Source: Candidatus Saccharimonadota bacterium
Lineage (GTDB): Bacteria; Patescibacteriota; Saccharimonadia; Saccharimonadales; Saccharimonadaceae
Assembly (NCBI GenBank): GCA_017432025.1
Contig: JAFRJX010000006.1
Location: 62,001-126,000, forward strand
Length of the DNA stretch: 64,000 bases
Reading direction: 5' to 3'
Position 1 is the first letter of the stretch. Every line of letters begins with the position of its first letter. Below are positions 1 to 7,516 of this stretch, piece after piece. The notes beneath the pieces are model-generated. The model saw only the letters and a list, made by a program, of their open reading frames with translations. It was not told the origin of the DNA and did not search any database. Both the position numbers and the translations under genes were made by a program.

Positions 1-168
1 GGAAGTACCACAGCTTTAGCTGCCACTAGCGCAAAATTAATGGATACTAGTGCTCCGGATACCTCTGAAGGTACAACTGCGACGGTGATTTATAAGGTTT
101 CTACAGCATCCGATGTTCCATCTGGTACTTATACTGGTACTGCAACCTATACTTTGACCCAAAAATAG
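1..168 (+). CDS. C-terminal end of a secreted surface-type protein (truncated by window edge)
   Basis: The reading frame is open from base 1 to a TAG at 166-168 and gives 55 residues rich in Thr, Ser and Ala. The final part (pattern VPSGTYTGTATYTL) closely resembles the end of the N-terminal beta domain in two FISUMP proteins here: VSGSYVGKVKYTL in the protein starting at 29669 and PAGTYEGKVQYVL in the one starting at 7517. I infer another member of the same exported-protein family, ending after the beta domain and without a FISUMP module. No sorting signal or membrane segment follows. Its 5' end and full length lie outside the window. Confidence 0.7.
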   Translation, partial: GSTTALAATSAKLMDTSAPDTSEGTTATVIYKVSTASDVPSGTYTGTATYTLTQK

Positions 169-185
169 ACTTATTTAGTATTTGT

Positions 186-193
186 GTTATAAT
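186..193 (+). promoter_or_regulatory. -10 element of tRNA-Ala gene
   Basis: A TATAAT hexamer at 188-193, 9 bases upstream of the mature tRNA 5' end. No convincing -35 is seen. Confidence 0.6.
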
Positions 194-202
194 TATGAGC
201 AC

Positions 203-278
203 GGGGTAGTAGCTCATCTGGTAGAGCGCAGCATTCGCATTGCTGAGGTGGACGGTTCGAGTCCGTTCTACTCCACCA
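203..278 (+). tRNA. tRNA-Ala (anticodon CGC)
   Basis: A 76-nt cloverleaf. The 7-bp acceptor stem GGGGTAG/CTACTCC contains the G3-U70 wobble pair that marks alanine tRNAs. The D stem is GCTC/GAGC, the anticodon stem CAGCA/TGCTG with loop TTCGCAT, and the T loop TTCGAGT. The 3' CCA is encoded. It decodes GCG. Confidence 0.95.
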
Positions 279-296
279 TTTTTTTTGGCCCTTAGA

Positions 297-325
297 TTGA
301 CATTTTAGCGTAAGTATGATATAAT
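297..325 (+). promoter_or_regulatory. Sigma-70-type promoter of the 378 gene
   Basis: TTGACA at 297-302, a 17-bp spacer, then TATAAT at 320-325 preceded by TGA (extended -10). This is a near-consensus promoter. The leader of about 45 nt ends in a GGGGGAA ribosome-binding site before the ATG at 378. Confidence 0.85.
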
Positions 326-377
326 AATAAGAGATAGGGACTTTTTTTTTATTGTTCTTTAAAAAGGGGGAATAGAT

Positions 378-968
378 ATGGAGAGAAAACGGCGAGGAAA
401 AAGGCTATTTCAAGAGCTTTTTATTTCGTTCGGACTTAGCATTGCAATGGTTTTAGCAATTTTTCTTCTCGGTGAGCAGGCGCTGTATCTGTTGACGGAT
501 TCGGCGTTTGGCACGCATGGGAGATTATCAATTCCAACACTTGGGATTGATGTTGCAGTTTATAATGCGCACGGTGAGAATTCGCAGGCAATTGTAGACA
601 AAACCGATTCGGCGGCTTTTATCCGTTGGAAGGAGCAAAATGTGATTGTGGATCATCGTTCACAGAGCTTTTATCTACTTCCGGAGGCAGTTCCTGGCGT
701 GACTAAAGCGTGCCTTGTTACACCGTTTTATACGGATTATTACGTTTGTACGTATTCGGGCACTGGAAAAATCATTTATGGCGAAAACCATATGTGTAAA
801 TTCGTGAATGATCAGGGTGAGGCAGTAAACCTCGCAAACCAAGGTGGCATCTGTATGTACACTTGTCAAAGCGAAATGGTCAATAGCGAAGTTTCGGTTT
901 ATGTAACTTATTGGCGATTATCGAGCATTGACCCACTCCATTTTCTAGAAAAAGTTCTATCACTATAA
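378..968 (+). CDS. Sortase-fold-like membrane-anchored protein
   Basis: 196 aa. A basic N-terminus and one hydrophobic segment (about residues 13-40) suggest a membrane anchor with the rest outside the cell. The start of the exported domain (LSIPTLGIDVAVY, from residue 50) matches the opening strand of sortases. His93 in VDHRSQSF and Cys163 in MYTCQ sit where the catalytic His and Cys would be, and a QAIVDKTDSAA stretch lies between. The catalytic Arg, expected about 7-13 residues after Cys, is not at the usual place; the first Arg is 180. It may be a degenerate or non-classical sortase, or a related peptidase-like protein. It has its own strong promoter and a terminator at 973-998, so it is monocistronic. 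Family assignment is by pattern only. Confidence 0.5.
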   Translation: MERKRRGKRLFQELFISFGLSIAMVLAIFLLGEQALYLLTDSAFGTHGRLSIPTLGIDVAVYNAHGENSQAIVDKTDSAAFIRWKEQNVIVDHRSQSFYLLPEAVPGVTKACLVTPFYTDYYVCTYSGTGKIIYGENHMCKFVNDQGEAVNLANQGGICMYTCQSEMVNSEVSVYVTYWRLSSIDPLHFLEKVLSL

Positions 969-972
969 AAAT

Positions 973-998
973 AGCTCCGGCGAGGCCGGAGCTTTTTT
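973..998 (+). terminator. Rho-independent terminator after the 378 gene
   Basis: A 9-bp GC-rich stem, AGCTCCGGC (973-981) with GCCGGAGCT (985-993), loop GAG, followed by six T. An A-rich stretch on the left (967-970) may let it also stop minus-strand transcription from glyA. Confidence 0.85.
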
Positions 999-1004
999 AC
1001 GGCT

Positions 1005-2390
1005 TTAGATAGCTGGGACTGGGAATTTGAGAGCTAGTTTCTTCACTTCTTTGTGAATCTTCTCGAGTTCTTTTTCGTATTTCTCGAGGCCAGCTTCGTC
1101 CTTGGCTTTGACGCAGACGTCGGCGACATCCTTCATCCAGCCGGCAAGGGTCTTCATTTCCGGTTTGCCAAGGCCACGTGTAGTGATGGCTGGAGTGCCG
1201 AGACGGACGCCAGACGGACGGAAAGCAGCGCCTTTGTCGGTCGGGAGGGAATTGGCGTTAAGAGTTAGTCCAACCATATCAAGAGCCTTTTCGTAGACTT
1301 TACCGTCAAAGCCAAAACTATCTTTGACGTTCACGAGAATTAAATGGTTCTCGGTGCCACCTCCCTGCAAGATGAAGCCGTGTTTTTTCAGCTCATCGGC
1401 GAGGGTTTTGGCATTTTCAACGATATTCTTTGCGTAGGTCTTAAACTCTGGTTTCAGATCTTCGCCGAAAGCGACGGCTTTGGCAGCAATCACATGCTCA
1501 AGTGGACCGCCCTGGGTGCCAGGGAAGACGGCGCGATCAATCAAGATTGGGATGTTCTCGAGAGTTTTCTCTGGTTTCTTCAGTGGGGAAGCAACATTGC
1601 CCTTTGAAAGAATGAGGCCGCCGCGTGGACCACGCAAGGTCTTGTGGGTGGTAGTGGTAACGACATGGAAGCCGTAATCTAGTGGATTCGGATGGACGTC
1701 ACCGGCGATGAGGCCAGCGACGTGAGCCATATCAGCCATCAAGAGACAGTTTGGAATCTTCTTACCGATTTCAGCGACGCGCTTGAAATCTGGAATCTTC
1801 ATAAAGGCGGAATAGCCGACTAGTATAATGCGTGGCTTCTCAGCGAGAGCCTTTTTCTCAAGCTCGTCATAGTCGATATCGCCATCTTCCGTCACGCCAT
1901 AAGAGATGAAATTATAAATCTTCGCGGAACGGGTAACTGGGGAACCGTGGGTGAGATGGCCGCCGGCCGGTAAGCTCATCGCGAGAATCTTATCGCCTGG
2001 TTCGCACCAAGCAAAATAGACGGCTTCGTTGGCGTTCGCGCCAGAGTGTGGTTGCACGTTGGCGTGGTCAGCATTAAAGAGGCGACAAGCGCGGTCAATG
2101 CAGAGACGCTCGATGCGGTCGACGTTGATTTGACCACCGTAGTAGCGGTAATTGCCGAGGACTTCTTTACCGATCTTCGCTTCATCCCATTCTTCGAAAT
2201 CTTTTTTGTCACCACGGCCGACACCGACACCATCAAAATGTGGGTAGCCTTCGGAATATTTGTTGGTTAAAACTGAGCCCATGGCCTTTAAAACTTCCGG
2301 CGAAACGTAGTTTTCGCTTGGAATTAACTCTAAACCTTCGCTTTGGCGAATTTTTTCACTGTCAATCAGACTAAAAACTAAATCTTTCAT
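1005..2390 (-). CDS. glyA: Serine hydroxymethyltransferase
   Basis: 461 aa. It interconverts serine + tetrahydrofolate and glycine + 5,10-methylene-THF, using PLP, in the cytoplasm. Visible signatures are LIPSENY near residue 22, NVQPHSGANAN at 111-121, LMADMAHVAGLIA at 217-229, and the PLP-binding TTTTHKTLRGPRGG with Lys250. Compared with E. coli GlyA there is an extra block of about 30 residues (51-80) between EGYP and RYYGG, right by the active-site loop. It is the last gene of thyA-folA-glyA. An AAGGAG site precedes the ATG and there are 8 bp after folA. In this operon its likely task is to regenerate methylene-THF for ThyA. Confidence 0.97.
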   Translation of the reverse strand: MKDLVFSLIDSEKIRQSEGLELIPSENYVSPEVLKAMGSVLTNKYSEGYPHFDGVGVGRGDKKDFEEWDEAKIGKEVLGNYRYYGGQINVDRIERLCIDRACRLFNADHANVQPHSGANANEAVYFAWCEPGDKILAMSLPAGGHLTHGSPVTRSAKIYNFISYGVTEDGDIDYDELEKKALAEKPRIILVGYSAFMKIPDFKRVAEIGKKIPNCLLMADMAHVAGLIAGDVHPNPLDYGFHVVTTTTHKTLRGPRGGLILSKGNVASPLKKPEKTLENIPILIDRAVFPGTQGGPLEHVIAAKAVAFGEDLKPEFKTYAKNIVENAKTLADELKKHGFILQGGGTENHLILVNVKDSFGFDGKVYEKALDMVGLTLNANSLPTDKGAAFRPSGVRLGTPAITTRGLGKPEMKTLAGWMKDVADVCVKAKDEAGLEKYEKELEKIHKEVKKLALKFPVPAI

Positions 2391-2398
2391 AATTCTCC

Positions 2399-2872
2399 TT
2401 ATTTTAATGAATATTTCGCGAAGGCATAGATTAGATCATGACTCTCTCCTTTCTTAATAATGGTTTTATCATAGCGAGATTTGTCAAAATCAGGGAAATA
2501 GGTATCCGCCTCGGCGGAGGCGTCGATTTCGGTTAGATAAATAGTCTTGGCATATGGAGCAAAGGCTTCGTAAATTTGGCCACCACCAATGATGAAGATT
2601 TCTTCGTCAGTATCTTTGTTGTCAGCGATGAATTGGTCTAAATCGTGAATGGTCTCGTCGGCACCTTCGATGTCGTGGCGAGAAATTACGATGTTTTCGC
2701 GATTCGGAAGTTTGCCTGGTAGACTTTCCCAGGTTTTTCGGCCCATCACGACTTTGTGTCCCCTGGTAGTTTCACGGAAAAATTGCATGTCTTCTTTGAT
2801 ATGAAAGATCAGCTCGCCGTTTTTACCTAGTTCGCCATTTTTTCCGACTGCTGCAATTAAACTAAAACTCAT
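2399..2872 (-). CDS. folA: Dihydrofolate reductase
   Basis: 157 aa from the chosen start, MSFSLIAAVGKNGELG. It reduces dihydrofolate to tetrahydrofolate with NADPH. Seen are the N-terminal SLIAAVGKNGELG, the FRETTRGHKVVMGRKTWESLP strand-loop, and EEIFIIGGGQIYEAF near the nucleotide site. In-frame sequence continues 14 codons upstream into thyA, but the start at 2872 fits the family's N-terminus. It also has a GGAG site 6 bases upstream, inside the thyA end, and begins 1 base after the thyA stop, implying translational coupling. It is the middle gene of the thymidylate-cycle operon. Confidence 0.95.
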   Translation of the reverse strand: MSFSLIAAVGKNGELGKNGELIFHIKEDMQFFRETTRGHKVVMGRKTWESLPGKLPNRENIVISRHDIEGADETIHDLDQFIADNKDTDEEIFIIGGGQIYEAFAPYAKTIYLTEIDASAEADTYFPDFDKSRYDKTIIKKGESHDLIYAFAKYSLK

Positions 2873-2873
2873 T

Positions 2874-3839
2874 TTACTCCGTAACTGGCATCTTAATCGT
2901 GCCGAGGTTTTCATAATTTTCTAGTTTGATATCTTTGAGAGCGCGGGAATTGTCGAAATCGTAGAAGTCCTTAATCTCAGGGTCCAGCCAGAGGGTTGGG
3001 GCCTTTGGTAGGGTGCCGTTCTTTTTAGCTTCGTCGTAGCGAGCGATTTGTTCCTTGATGCCGTCGATTTGATTCTCGTAGATGTGGGCATCATTTGTGA
3101 TAAAGGTGAATTGACCTGGTTTGGCGCCGACGACGTGGGCAATCAAATGACAGAGAACGGCGTATTGTACTACATTAAAGGGTAATCCTAGTGGTACATC
3201 GGATGAGCGGGAAGTGACTAGTATATTTAGTTTGCCGTCAATTAGATTCCACTGTGAGTTCCAGACGCAGGACGGCAGAGCGGCGGTCTCGAGCCACTCG
3301 TTTTGCCAGAGCGAAAGTACCATACGGCGGTTGCCCGGGTTATTCTTCAGAGTCTCAATTAAGTTTTCGATGAGATGATAGCGCTTCACGATCCAGCCAT
3401 AGGCAGTACCGATGGTGTGGGCGAAGTCTTCTGGTGGCAAATCCGGGTGGTTTTTCTTGAAAATTTCGTTCAGATTGCGACCGAGGTAGACACCGTTATC
3501 ATCGGCTTCCCATTCGTCCCAGATTTTGACGTTTCTTTCGTGCAATTCGCGGACGTCATTTGAGGCCATCTGGTAAATCCAGAGCATCTCGAGAACGGCG
3601 GTCTTAAAACCAACCTTTTTCGAGACTAGGATAGGGAATTCTTCTGATAAATCAAATTGAAGGACTTGGTGCGGTAAACGAATGGTTTTTGCACTAGAGG
3701 CGCCTTGGGCAGCGTGATCGGGAATTGCCGAAGCGACCGAGGCCTTTCTGGTATCGGTCTTCTTATAATTGGTAACTTTTTCGCCGTGTTCTAGAATTCT
3801 TCGACATAAGTCGATGTACTGATCATCAAACTTGCTCAT
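2874..3839 (-). CDS. thyA: Thymidylate synthase
   Basis: 321 aa, longer than the usual 264 of E. coli ThyA. It methylates dUMP to dTMP with methylene-THF, releasing dihydrofolate. Visible motifs are FPILVSKK (69-76), GNRRMVLSLW, the nucleophile Cys191 in LPSCVWNSQ, SRSSDVPLGLPFNV for dUMP/phosphate binding, and TNDAHIYENQ. The residue after the catalytic Cys is Val where most homologues have His. The extra length lies in two places, around 31-51 and 105-155. It leads the thyA-folA-glyA operon, so synthesis, DHF recycling and methylene-THF regeneration are encoded together. The start is supported by a GGAGG site and a TATAAT about 20 bases upstream. Confidence 0.95.
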   Translation of the reverse strand: MSKFDDQYIDLCRRILEHGEKVTNYKKTDTRKASVASAIPDHAAQGASSAKTIRLPHQVLQFDLSEEFPILVSKKVGFKTAVLEMLWIYQMASNDVRELHERNVKIWDEWEADDNGVYLGRNLNEIFKKNHPDLPPEDFAHTIGTAYGWIVKRYHLIENLIETLKNNPGNRRMVLSLWQNEWLETAALPSCVWNSQWNLIDGKLNILVTSRSSDVPLGLPFNVVQYAVLCHLIAHVVGAKPGQFTFITNDAHIYENQIDGIKEQIARYDEAKKNGTLPKAPTLWLDPEIKDFYDFDNSRALKDIKLENYENLGTIKMPVTE

Positions 3840-3858
3840 TTAACCTCCGTTCTAGACA

Positions 3859-3867
3859 ATTATAGCA
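3859..3867 (-). promoter_or_regulatory. -10 element of thyA-folA-glyA operon
   Basis: Minus-strand TATAAT (3859-3864), preceded by GC. The leader is short and holds GGAGG before the thyA ATG at 3839. No clear -35 at 17 bp. Confidence 0.6.
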
Positions 3868-3919
3868 TGTTTTAAGAGGCGAAAAGTCGTGAAATAAGGT
3901 GTTTTTAATGCTCTTATAC

Positions 3920-3948
3920 TTGACTTTTTTAAGCATATGTGCTATAAT
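3920..3948 (+). promoter_or_regulatory. Promoter of the sortase gene at 3979
   Basis: TTGACT (3920-3925), a 17-bp spacer, TATAAT (3943-3948) with TGC before it. It is divergent from the thyA promoter. Confidence 0.8.
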
Positions 3949-3978
3949 TAGTAGTAATTAGGTCTATTGGAGTTTATT

Positions 3979-4734
3979 ATGAGTATAGGAAAACGCCTGA
4001 TTATTATTTTTTTATCTAGTTTTATTGGTATTACAACAGTGCCAGACATTTTGGTTTCGGCCGATGCAGCGCCGATTGCAGACGTGAAGTTCGCGGAAGT
4101 TAAGGGTAAGACTGTTTCTGAGGCTCCTGTTCAGGTAGCTACGGCTCAAACCACTACTCAAACTAAGACTACGACGAAGACCGCTACGACTACGGCTAAG
4201 ACGACTACTGCTCAGACTACACAAACGGCTCCGGCTACCCAAGCCCCAGCTCAGAGCACTCCGGCTACTCAAACTCCGGCTACTCCGGCAGTGAAGCCAA
4301 ATCAGATTGTGATTGGTGGTCGTACGATTTCGATGACCATTGTGAATGATACCCGTGCGGATGCTGGTAATCATGTGAATATGTACTGTGGTAGCAATGC
4401 GGCTTGTAATAAGTTCATTTATGGCCACAACTCTTCAGCGGTTTTTGGTAATCTCAAGAATCTTCGTGTTGGTGTTGACACTTTCACGGTTACTCTCAAC
4501 GGTGTTACTTCGACTTATCGTATTGTAAACAAGGTAATCTACGACTATGAACTTGGTGGTATTGGCGCACTTCGCTTGAATGGCGATATGAGTATTAACT
4601 ATATGAATCGTACCGCTAAGGCTAGGGATAATAATAACGTTCAATACGATCTTTCTCTGATGACCTGTCATGGTCAATCACTTGGTAGCGGTAATGCTAC
4701 TGAGCGTCTTGTGCTTTTTGCAAATAAGATATAA
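3979..4734 (+). CDS. Secreted sortase with Thr/Gln/Pro-rich linker
   Basis: 251 aa. Residues 1-31 are a signal peptide (hydrophobic core IIIFLSSFIG, then SADAAP). Residues about 50-105 are a low-complexity linker of TTTQTK and PATQAP repeats, the type that spans a cell wall. From about 109 a sortase domain follows, with catalytic His150 (FIYGHN), Cys230 (LMTCHG) and Arg243 (TERLVLF). Sortases are cysteine transpeptidases that attach proteins to peptidoglycan or join pilins. A linker between signal and catalytic domain is unusual for sortases. In-frame sequence begins 4 codons earlier at a TTG, but TTGGAG there is the ribosome-binding site for the ATG at 3979. Followed by CotH-like and muramidase genes. 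Confidence 0.8.
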   Translation: MSIGKRLIIIFLSSFIGITTVPDILVSADAAPIADVKFAEVKGKTVSEAPVQVATAQTTTQTKTTTKTATTTAKTTTAQTTQTAPATQAPAQSTPATQTPATPAVKPNQIVIGGRTISMTIVNDTRADAGNHVNMYCGSNAACNKFIYGHNSSAVFGNLKNLRVGVDTFTVTLNGVTSTYRIVNKVIYDYELGGIGALRLNGDMSINYMNRTAKARDNNNVQYDLSLMTCHGQSLGSGNATERLVLFANKI

Positions 4735-4737
4735 ATC

Positions 4738-4746
4738 TGATAGAAT
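4738..4746 (+). promoter_or_regulatory. Extended -10, leaderless start of the CotH-like gene
   Basis: TGA-TAGAAT with the hexamer at 4741-4746, exactly 6 bases before the ATG at 4753. Transcription would start at about the A of ATG. The G-run between them is too close to the ATG to act as a normal ribosome-binding site. Confidence 0.55.
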
Positions 4747-4752
4747 GGGGGC

Positions 4753-6036
4753 ATGAGAAAGTGGAGGAAAACGTTATTTTTGGCCCTGTTTATTCTGGCC
4801 TTAAGTGCGTTTTTTGTGGCTAATTCGATTATCGTGACTGGGCATGAGGTTCGGTTAGTGACGCCGACTTTCCCGAGGATTGAGCTTTCGGCCGACCCTA
4901 CGATTGACGAAATCATTGAGAACGGTAAGGAGACGCGCTACCAGGGTGCGGTTTATTTTGTGAATGAGGATTTGTATAAGGATGTCGAGGTCAAGGGACG
5001 GGGTAACACGACTTTTCGAAGTGAAAAAATGCCATTTCAGATTAAATTCTCGGAGAAGGTCGATTTGTACGGGATGGGTAAATCCAAAAAATGGATTTTG
5101 CTCGCGAATTATTATGACAGTACGCAAGTTAGAAATAGCTTGGCTTTTTACCTTGAACGTTTACTTGGTGAGCAATATGCCCTAAACGGTAAATTCGTAG
5201 AGCTTTATTATAATAATGAAAGGTTAGGACTATATTATCTAACGCCAAAGGTAGAAATTGCAAAGAGTAGAGTAGATCTAAGAGATCCACTCGGTGTTTT
5301 AGCTGAATACGATACAGTTCATCATGAAAACAAGGTGTGTTATACGCCGAAATCCGGAGGATGTATCACAGTGTCGGATTTAGTGTCGAAAGACAACGAA
5401 AGTGCAGCGATGACGGACTTTATGAAATCTTATGATAATTTGATGTCGGCGGCGAAGCGTAGCGACTATGCGGCCGTTTCGAAGCTAGCTGATACGGAGT
5501 CGCTCGCAATCTACTATATCCTCAGTGAGTTTTCGGTAAATCCGGATGCCTATGTTTCAAGTTTTTATTTCTACAAGGATGGTCCGGATGATAAGATTCA
5601 TGCCGGTCCGGGTTGGGATTTTGATTTTGCTTTTGGGAATCGGAGGTGGTCTTATGCGAAGGAAGACGAGTTTTTCTCGCCCTCATTTAAACAATTTCAG
5701 CGGCGTTGGGCGTTTGGTGGTTCAGAATATTTTGATAAGGTTAGTGGCACAAGTCGCGTGATGGAGTCGGACGATGCGATTTCGAAACTCCTATACTATA
5801 TGATTGATATGCCGGAGTTTTTAAGCCAAGTGAAGACGATTTATCGTGAGAGATTAATGGGCAAAAAAGACGAAATAATTGGCTTTATTAAAGATGAAGT
5901 TGCTCTTATCAAAGACCAAGCGCTTCGTGACAATAGTCAGCTCCAATTTGATGATTTTTACACGGAACTAGACGAGCTTTTCATTTGGCTTTCGGAACGT
6001 TTTAATCACTTTGACACTGAATACGGCGAAAACTAA
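4753..6036 (+). CDS. CotH-family protein (secreted protein-kinase-like)
   Basis: 427 aa. An N-terminal membrane/signal segment (residues 6-28) places the domain outside the cell. CotH-family signatures are present: VKGRGNTTF, MPFQIKF, KWILLANYYDSTQVRN, a FVELYYNNERLGLYYLTPKVEI stretch and GPGWDFDFAFGN. Bacillus CotH is an atypical kinase that phosphorylates the coat protein CotB; many relatives in non-sporulating bacteria are exported and lack a known substrate. The C-terminal third (from about 340) is helical. It lies 18 bp after the sortase gene and before the muramidase, so a role in envelope modification is plausible. Family call is confident, function is not. Confidence 0.85.
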   Translation: MRKWRKTLFLALFILALSAFFVANSIIVTGHEVRLVTPTFPRIELSADPTIDEIIENGKETRYQGAVYFVNEDLYKDVEVKGRGNTTFRSEKMPFQIKFSEKVDLYGMGKSKKWILLANYYDSTQVRNSLAFYLERLLGEQYALNGKFVELYYNNERLGLYYLTPKVEIAKSRVDLRDPLGVLAEYDTVHHENKVCYTPKSGGCITVSDLVSKDNESAAMTDFMKSYDNLMSAAKRSDYAAVSKLADTESLAIYYILSEFSVNPDAYVSSFYFYKDGPDDKIHAGPGWDFDFAFGNRRWSYAKEDEFFSPSFKQFQRRWAFGGSEYFDKVSGTSRVMESDDAISKLLYYMIDMPEFLSQVKTIYRERLMGKKDEIIGFIKDEVALIKDQALRDNSQLQFDDFYTELDELFIWLSERFNHFDTEYGEN

Positions 6037-6045
6037 GCGTAACTA

Positions 6046-6054
6046 TGTTATAAT
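6046..6054 (+). promoter_or_regulatory. Extended -10, leaderless start of the GH25 gene
   Basis: TGT-TATAAT, hexamer at 6049-6054, with 6 bases to the ATG at 6061. No ribosome-binding site fits in between. Confidence 0.65.
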
Positions 6055-6060
6055 TTTGAT

Positions 6061-6795
6061 ATGAAGAAAAAACTATTCAAGTATTTAGTCATCATTGTGA
6101 TTATTGCTGGGCTAGTTTGGCTGGGCTATACCGGCTTTAAGGAACGCTGGTTTAATATTAATGGTTGGTTTGTGGGTGGTAACCCATTTGGCGTGGATGT
6201 TTCATCATACCAAGAGCGAACTGATTTCAATAAGCTGAAAGATCAAGGTGTGGAATTTGCCTACATTAAGGCGACGGAAGGTAGCAGCCACGTGGACCCG
6301 AGTTTTAAGCAAAAATGGAAAGATGCGGCGGATGCCGGAATGTTAGTCGGCGCTTATCATTTCTTCTCGTATGAAAGTAGCGGTACGAAACAGGCGAAGA
6401 ATTACATTGAGACAGTTGGAAAGCTTAAAGGAAAACTGATTCCGGCGGTCGATATGGAATTATCAATGACGGAAGTTTATAACCCGCCAGCCAAAGAAGA
6501 TGTGGTGCGCGGGCTAAAAGCCTTTATTGCGGTCGTTGAAGAAGAATATGGTGTAAAGCCGCTGATATATGCACAAAAGGATTACATTGATAAGTATTTG
6601 GCGGATGATTTTAAAGATTATCCGAAGTGGGTGCGCAATGTCTTTTATCCGATTTGGGTGGATATGGGTGACGACTGGACGGTATGGCAGTACAACGACC
6701 ATGGTCAGCTAAAAGGTTATCAGGGTGAAACATACATCGATTTCAACGTGGTAAACATGACAAAAGGTGGCCTTGATGCCATCAAAGTGAAATAG
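6061..6795 (+). CDS. Membrane-anchored GH25 muramidase (lysozyme)
   Basis: 244 aa. One N-terminal membrane segment (residues 7-25) is followed by a complete GH25 domain: GVDVSSYQ (Asp46), FAYIKATEG, GAYHFFSY, PAVDMEL (Asp131, Glu133 catalytic region), WVDMGDDWTVWQYND and YIDFNV. GH25 enzymes cut the MurNAc-GlcNAc bond of peptidoglycan. It has no cell-wall-binding repeats, so it probably stays tethered to the membrane. It could act on the cell's own wall or on a host bacterium during episymbiosis; the sequence does not decide. Neighbouring sortase and CotH-like genes support an envelope role. Confidence 0.92.
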   Translation: MKKKLFKYLVIIVIIAGLVWLGYTGFKERWFNINGWFVGGNPFGVDVSSYQERTDFNKLKDQGVEFAYIKATEGSSHVDPSFKQKWKDAADAGMLVGAYHFFSYESSGTKQAKNYIETVGKLKGKLIPAVDMELSMTEVYNPPAKEDVVRGLKAFIAVVEEEYGVKPLIYAQKDYIDKYLADDFKDYPKWVRNVFYPIWVDMGDDWTVWQYNDHGQLKGYQGETYIDFNVVNMTKGGLDAIKVK

Positions 6796-6826
6796 TGTAT
6801 AATAATAAAAAATAACAGGAGGAATA

Positions 6827-7297
6827 ATGGCTAAAAATAAAGGTTTGTATATCGGCATCGGTGCGGTGGTAGTGGTTGCGGTAGTGATTGGGATTATTGT
6901 TGCCGTGACACGCGGTGGTGGCAGTGGCGAAGGTGGTGGCAGTTCTGATTCTACTGTCTATACAGCGAATGACTTTTCGCCAATCGAACAGTCGGTTCAT
7001 TTTGGTGAATATGACGAGATGTTTACACTTTCAAAGTCAATTCAAAACGGCGAAGCAACTGGTAAAATCGTTGAGATTGACGGAATTGTTTCTCACCCCG
7101 GCACCAAATACAGCATTGTTCAAAAGAATGCCGATGGGACTGAGAGTATTGGTACGGAATTCGTGATTGAAAGCAACAATCCAAATTATCCTAAGGATGG
7201 CGATCATGTTATTATGGTGGGAAAAGTCGTCGAGAGAGGCGCAATGTATTGGAATCTTGCGACCATCCAAGAGCTCGTTAGTGTTGTCAACGACTAG
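6827..7297 (+). CDS. Membrane-anchored small beta-domain protein, unknown function
   Basis: 156 aa. Residues 7-28 form a Val/Ile-rich membrane anchor, followed by a Gly/Ser linker (GGGSGEGGGSS). The rest looks like a small beta barrel: GKIVEIDGIVSH at about 83, TEFVIES, HVIMVGKVVERG and WNLATIQEL. The order of strands is reminiscent of OB-fold (tRNA_anti-like) domains, which is my inference. The ATG has a strong AGGAGG site, and a TATAAT lies about 30 bp upstream, so unlike its neighbours it uses a leader. Probably an extracytoplasmic protein. Confidence 0.75.
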   Translation: MAKNKGLYIGIGAVVVVAVVIGIIVAVTRGGGSGEGGGSSDSTVYTANDFSPIEQSVHFGEYDEMFTLSKSIQNGEATGKIVEIDGIVSHPGTKYSIVQKNADGTESIGTEFVIESNNPNYPKDGDHVIMVGKVVERGAMYWNLATIQELVSVVND

Positions 7298-7303
7298 TTA
7301 ATG

Positions 7304-7312
7304 TGTTAAAAT
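7304..7312 (+). promoter_or_regulatory. Extended -10 of tRNA-Ala(GGC)
   Basis: TGT-TAAAAT with the hexamer at 7307-7312, 10 bases before the tRNA. Confidence 0.6.
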
Positions 7313-7322
7313 AGCATTTGGC

Positions 7323-7398
7323 GGGGCATTAGCTCATTTGGTAGAGCGCTTCCATGGCATGGAAGAGGTGACGAGTTCGAATCTCGTATGCTCCACCA
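7323..7398 (+). tRNA. tRNA-Ala (anticodon GGC)
   Basis: 76 nt. Acceptor GGGGCAT/ATGCTCC with the G3-U70 pair, anticodon stem CTTCC/GGAAG and loop ATGGCAT, T stem ACGAG/CTCGT, CCA encoded. It decodes GCC/GCU. A short T-run follows directly. Confidence 0.95.
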
Positions 7399-7516
7399 TT
7401 TTTTGTTCCAATATATCCTCTATGAGCACATAAGAAATTTACAAAATCATTATGCATATTATTATGTTTATGTTATTATAATAGTAGTATGGAGTAGAGT
7501 GGGAGAGGGGTATTTG

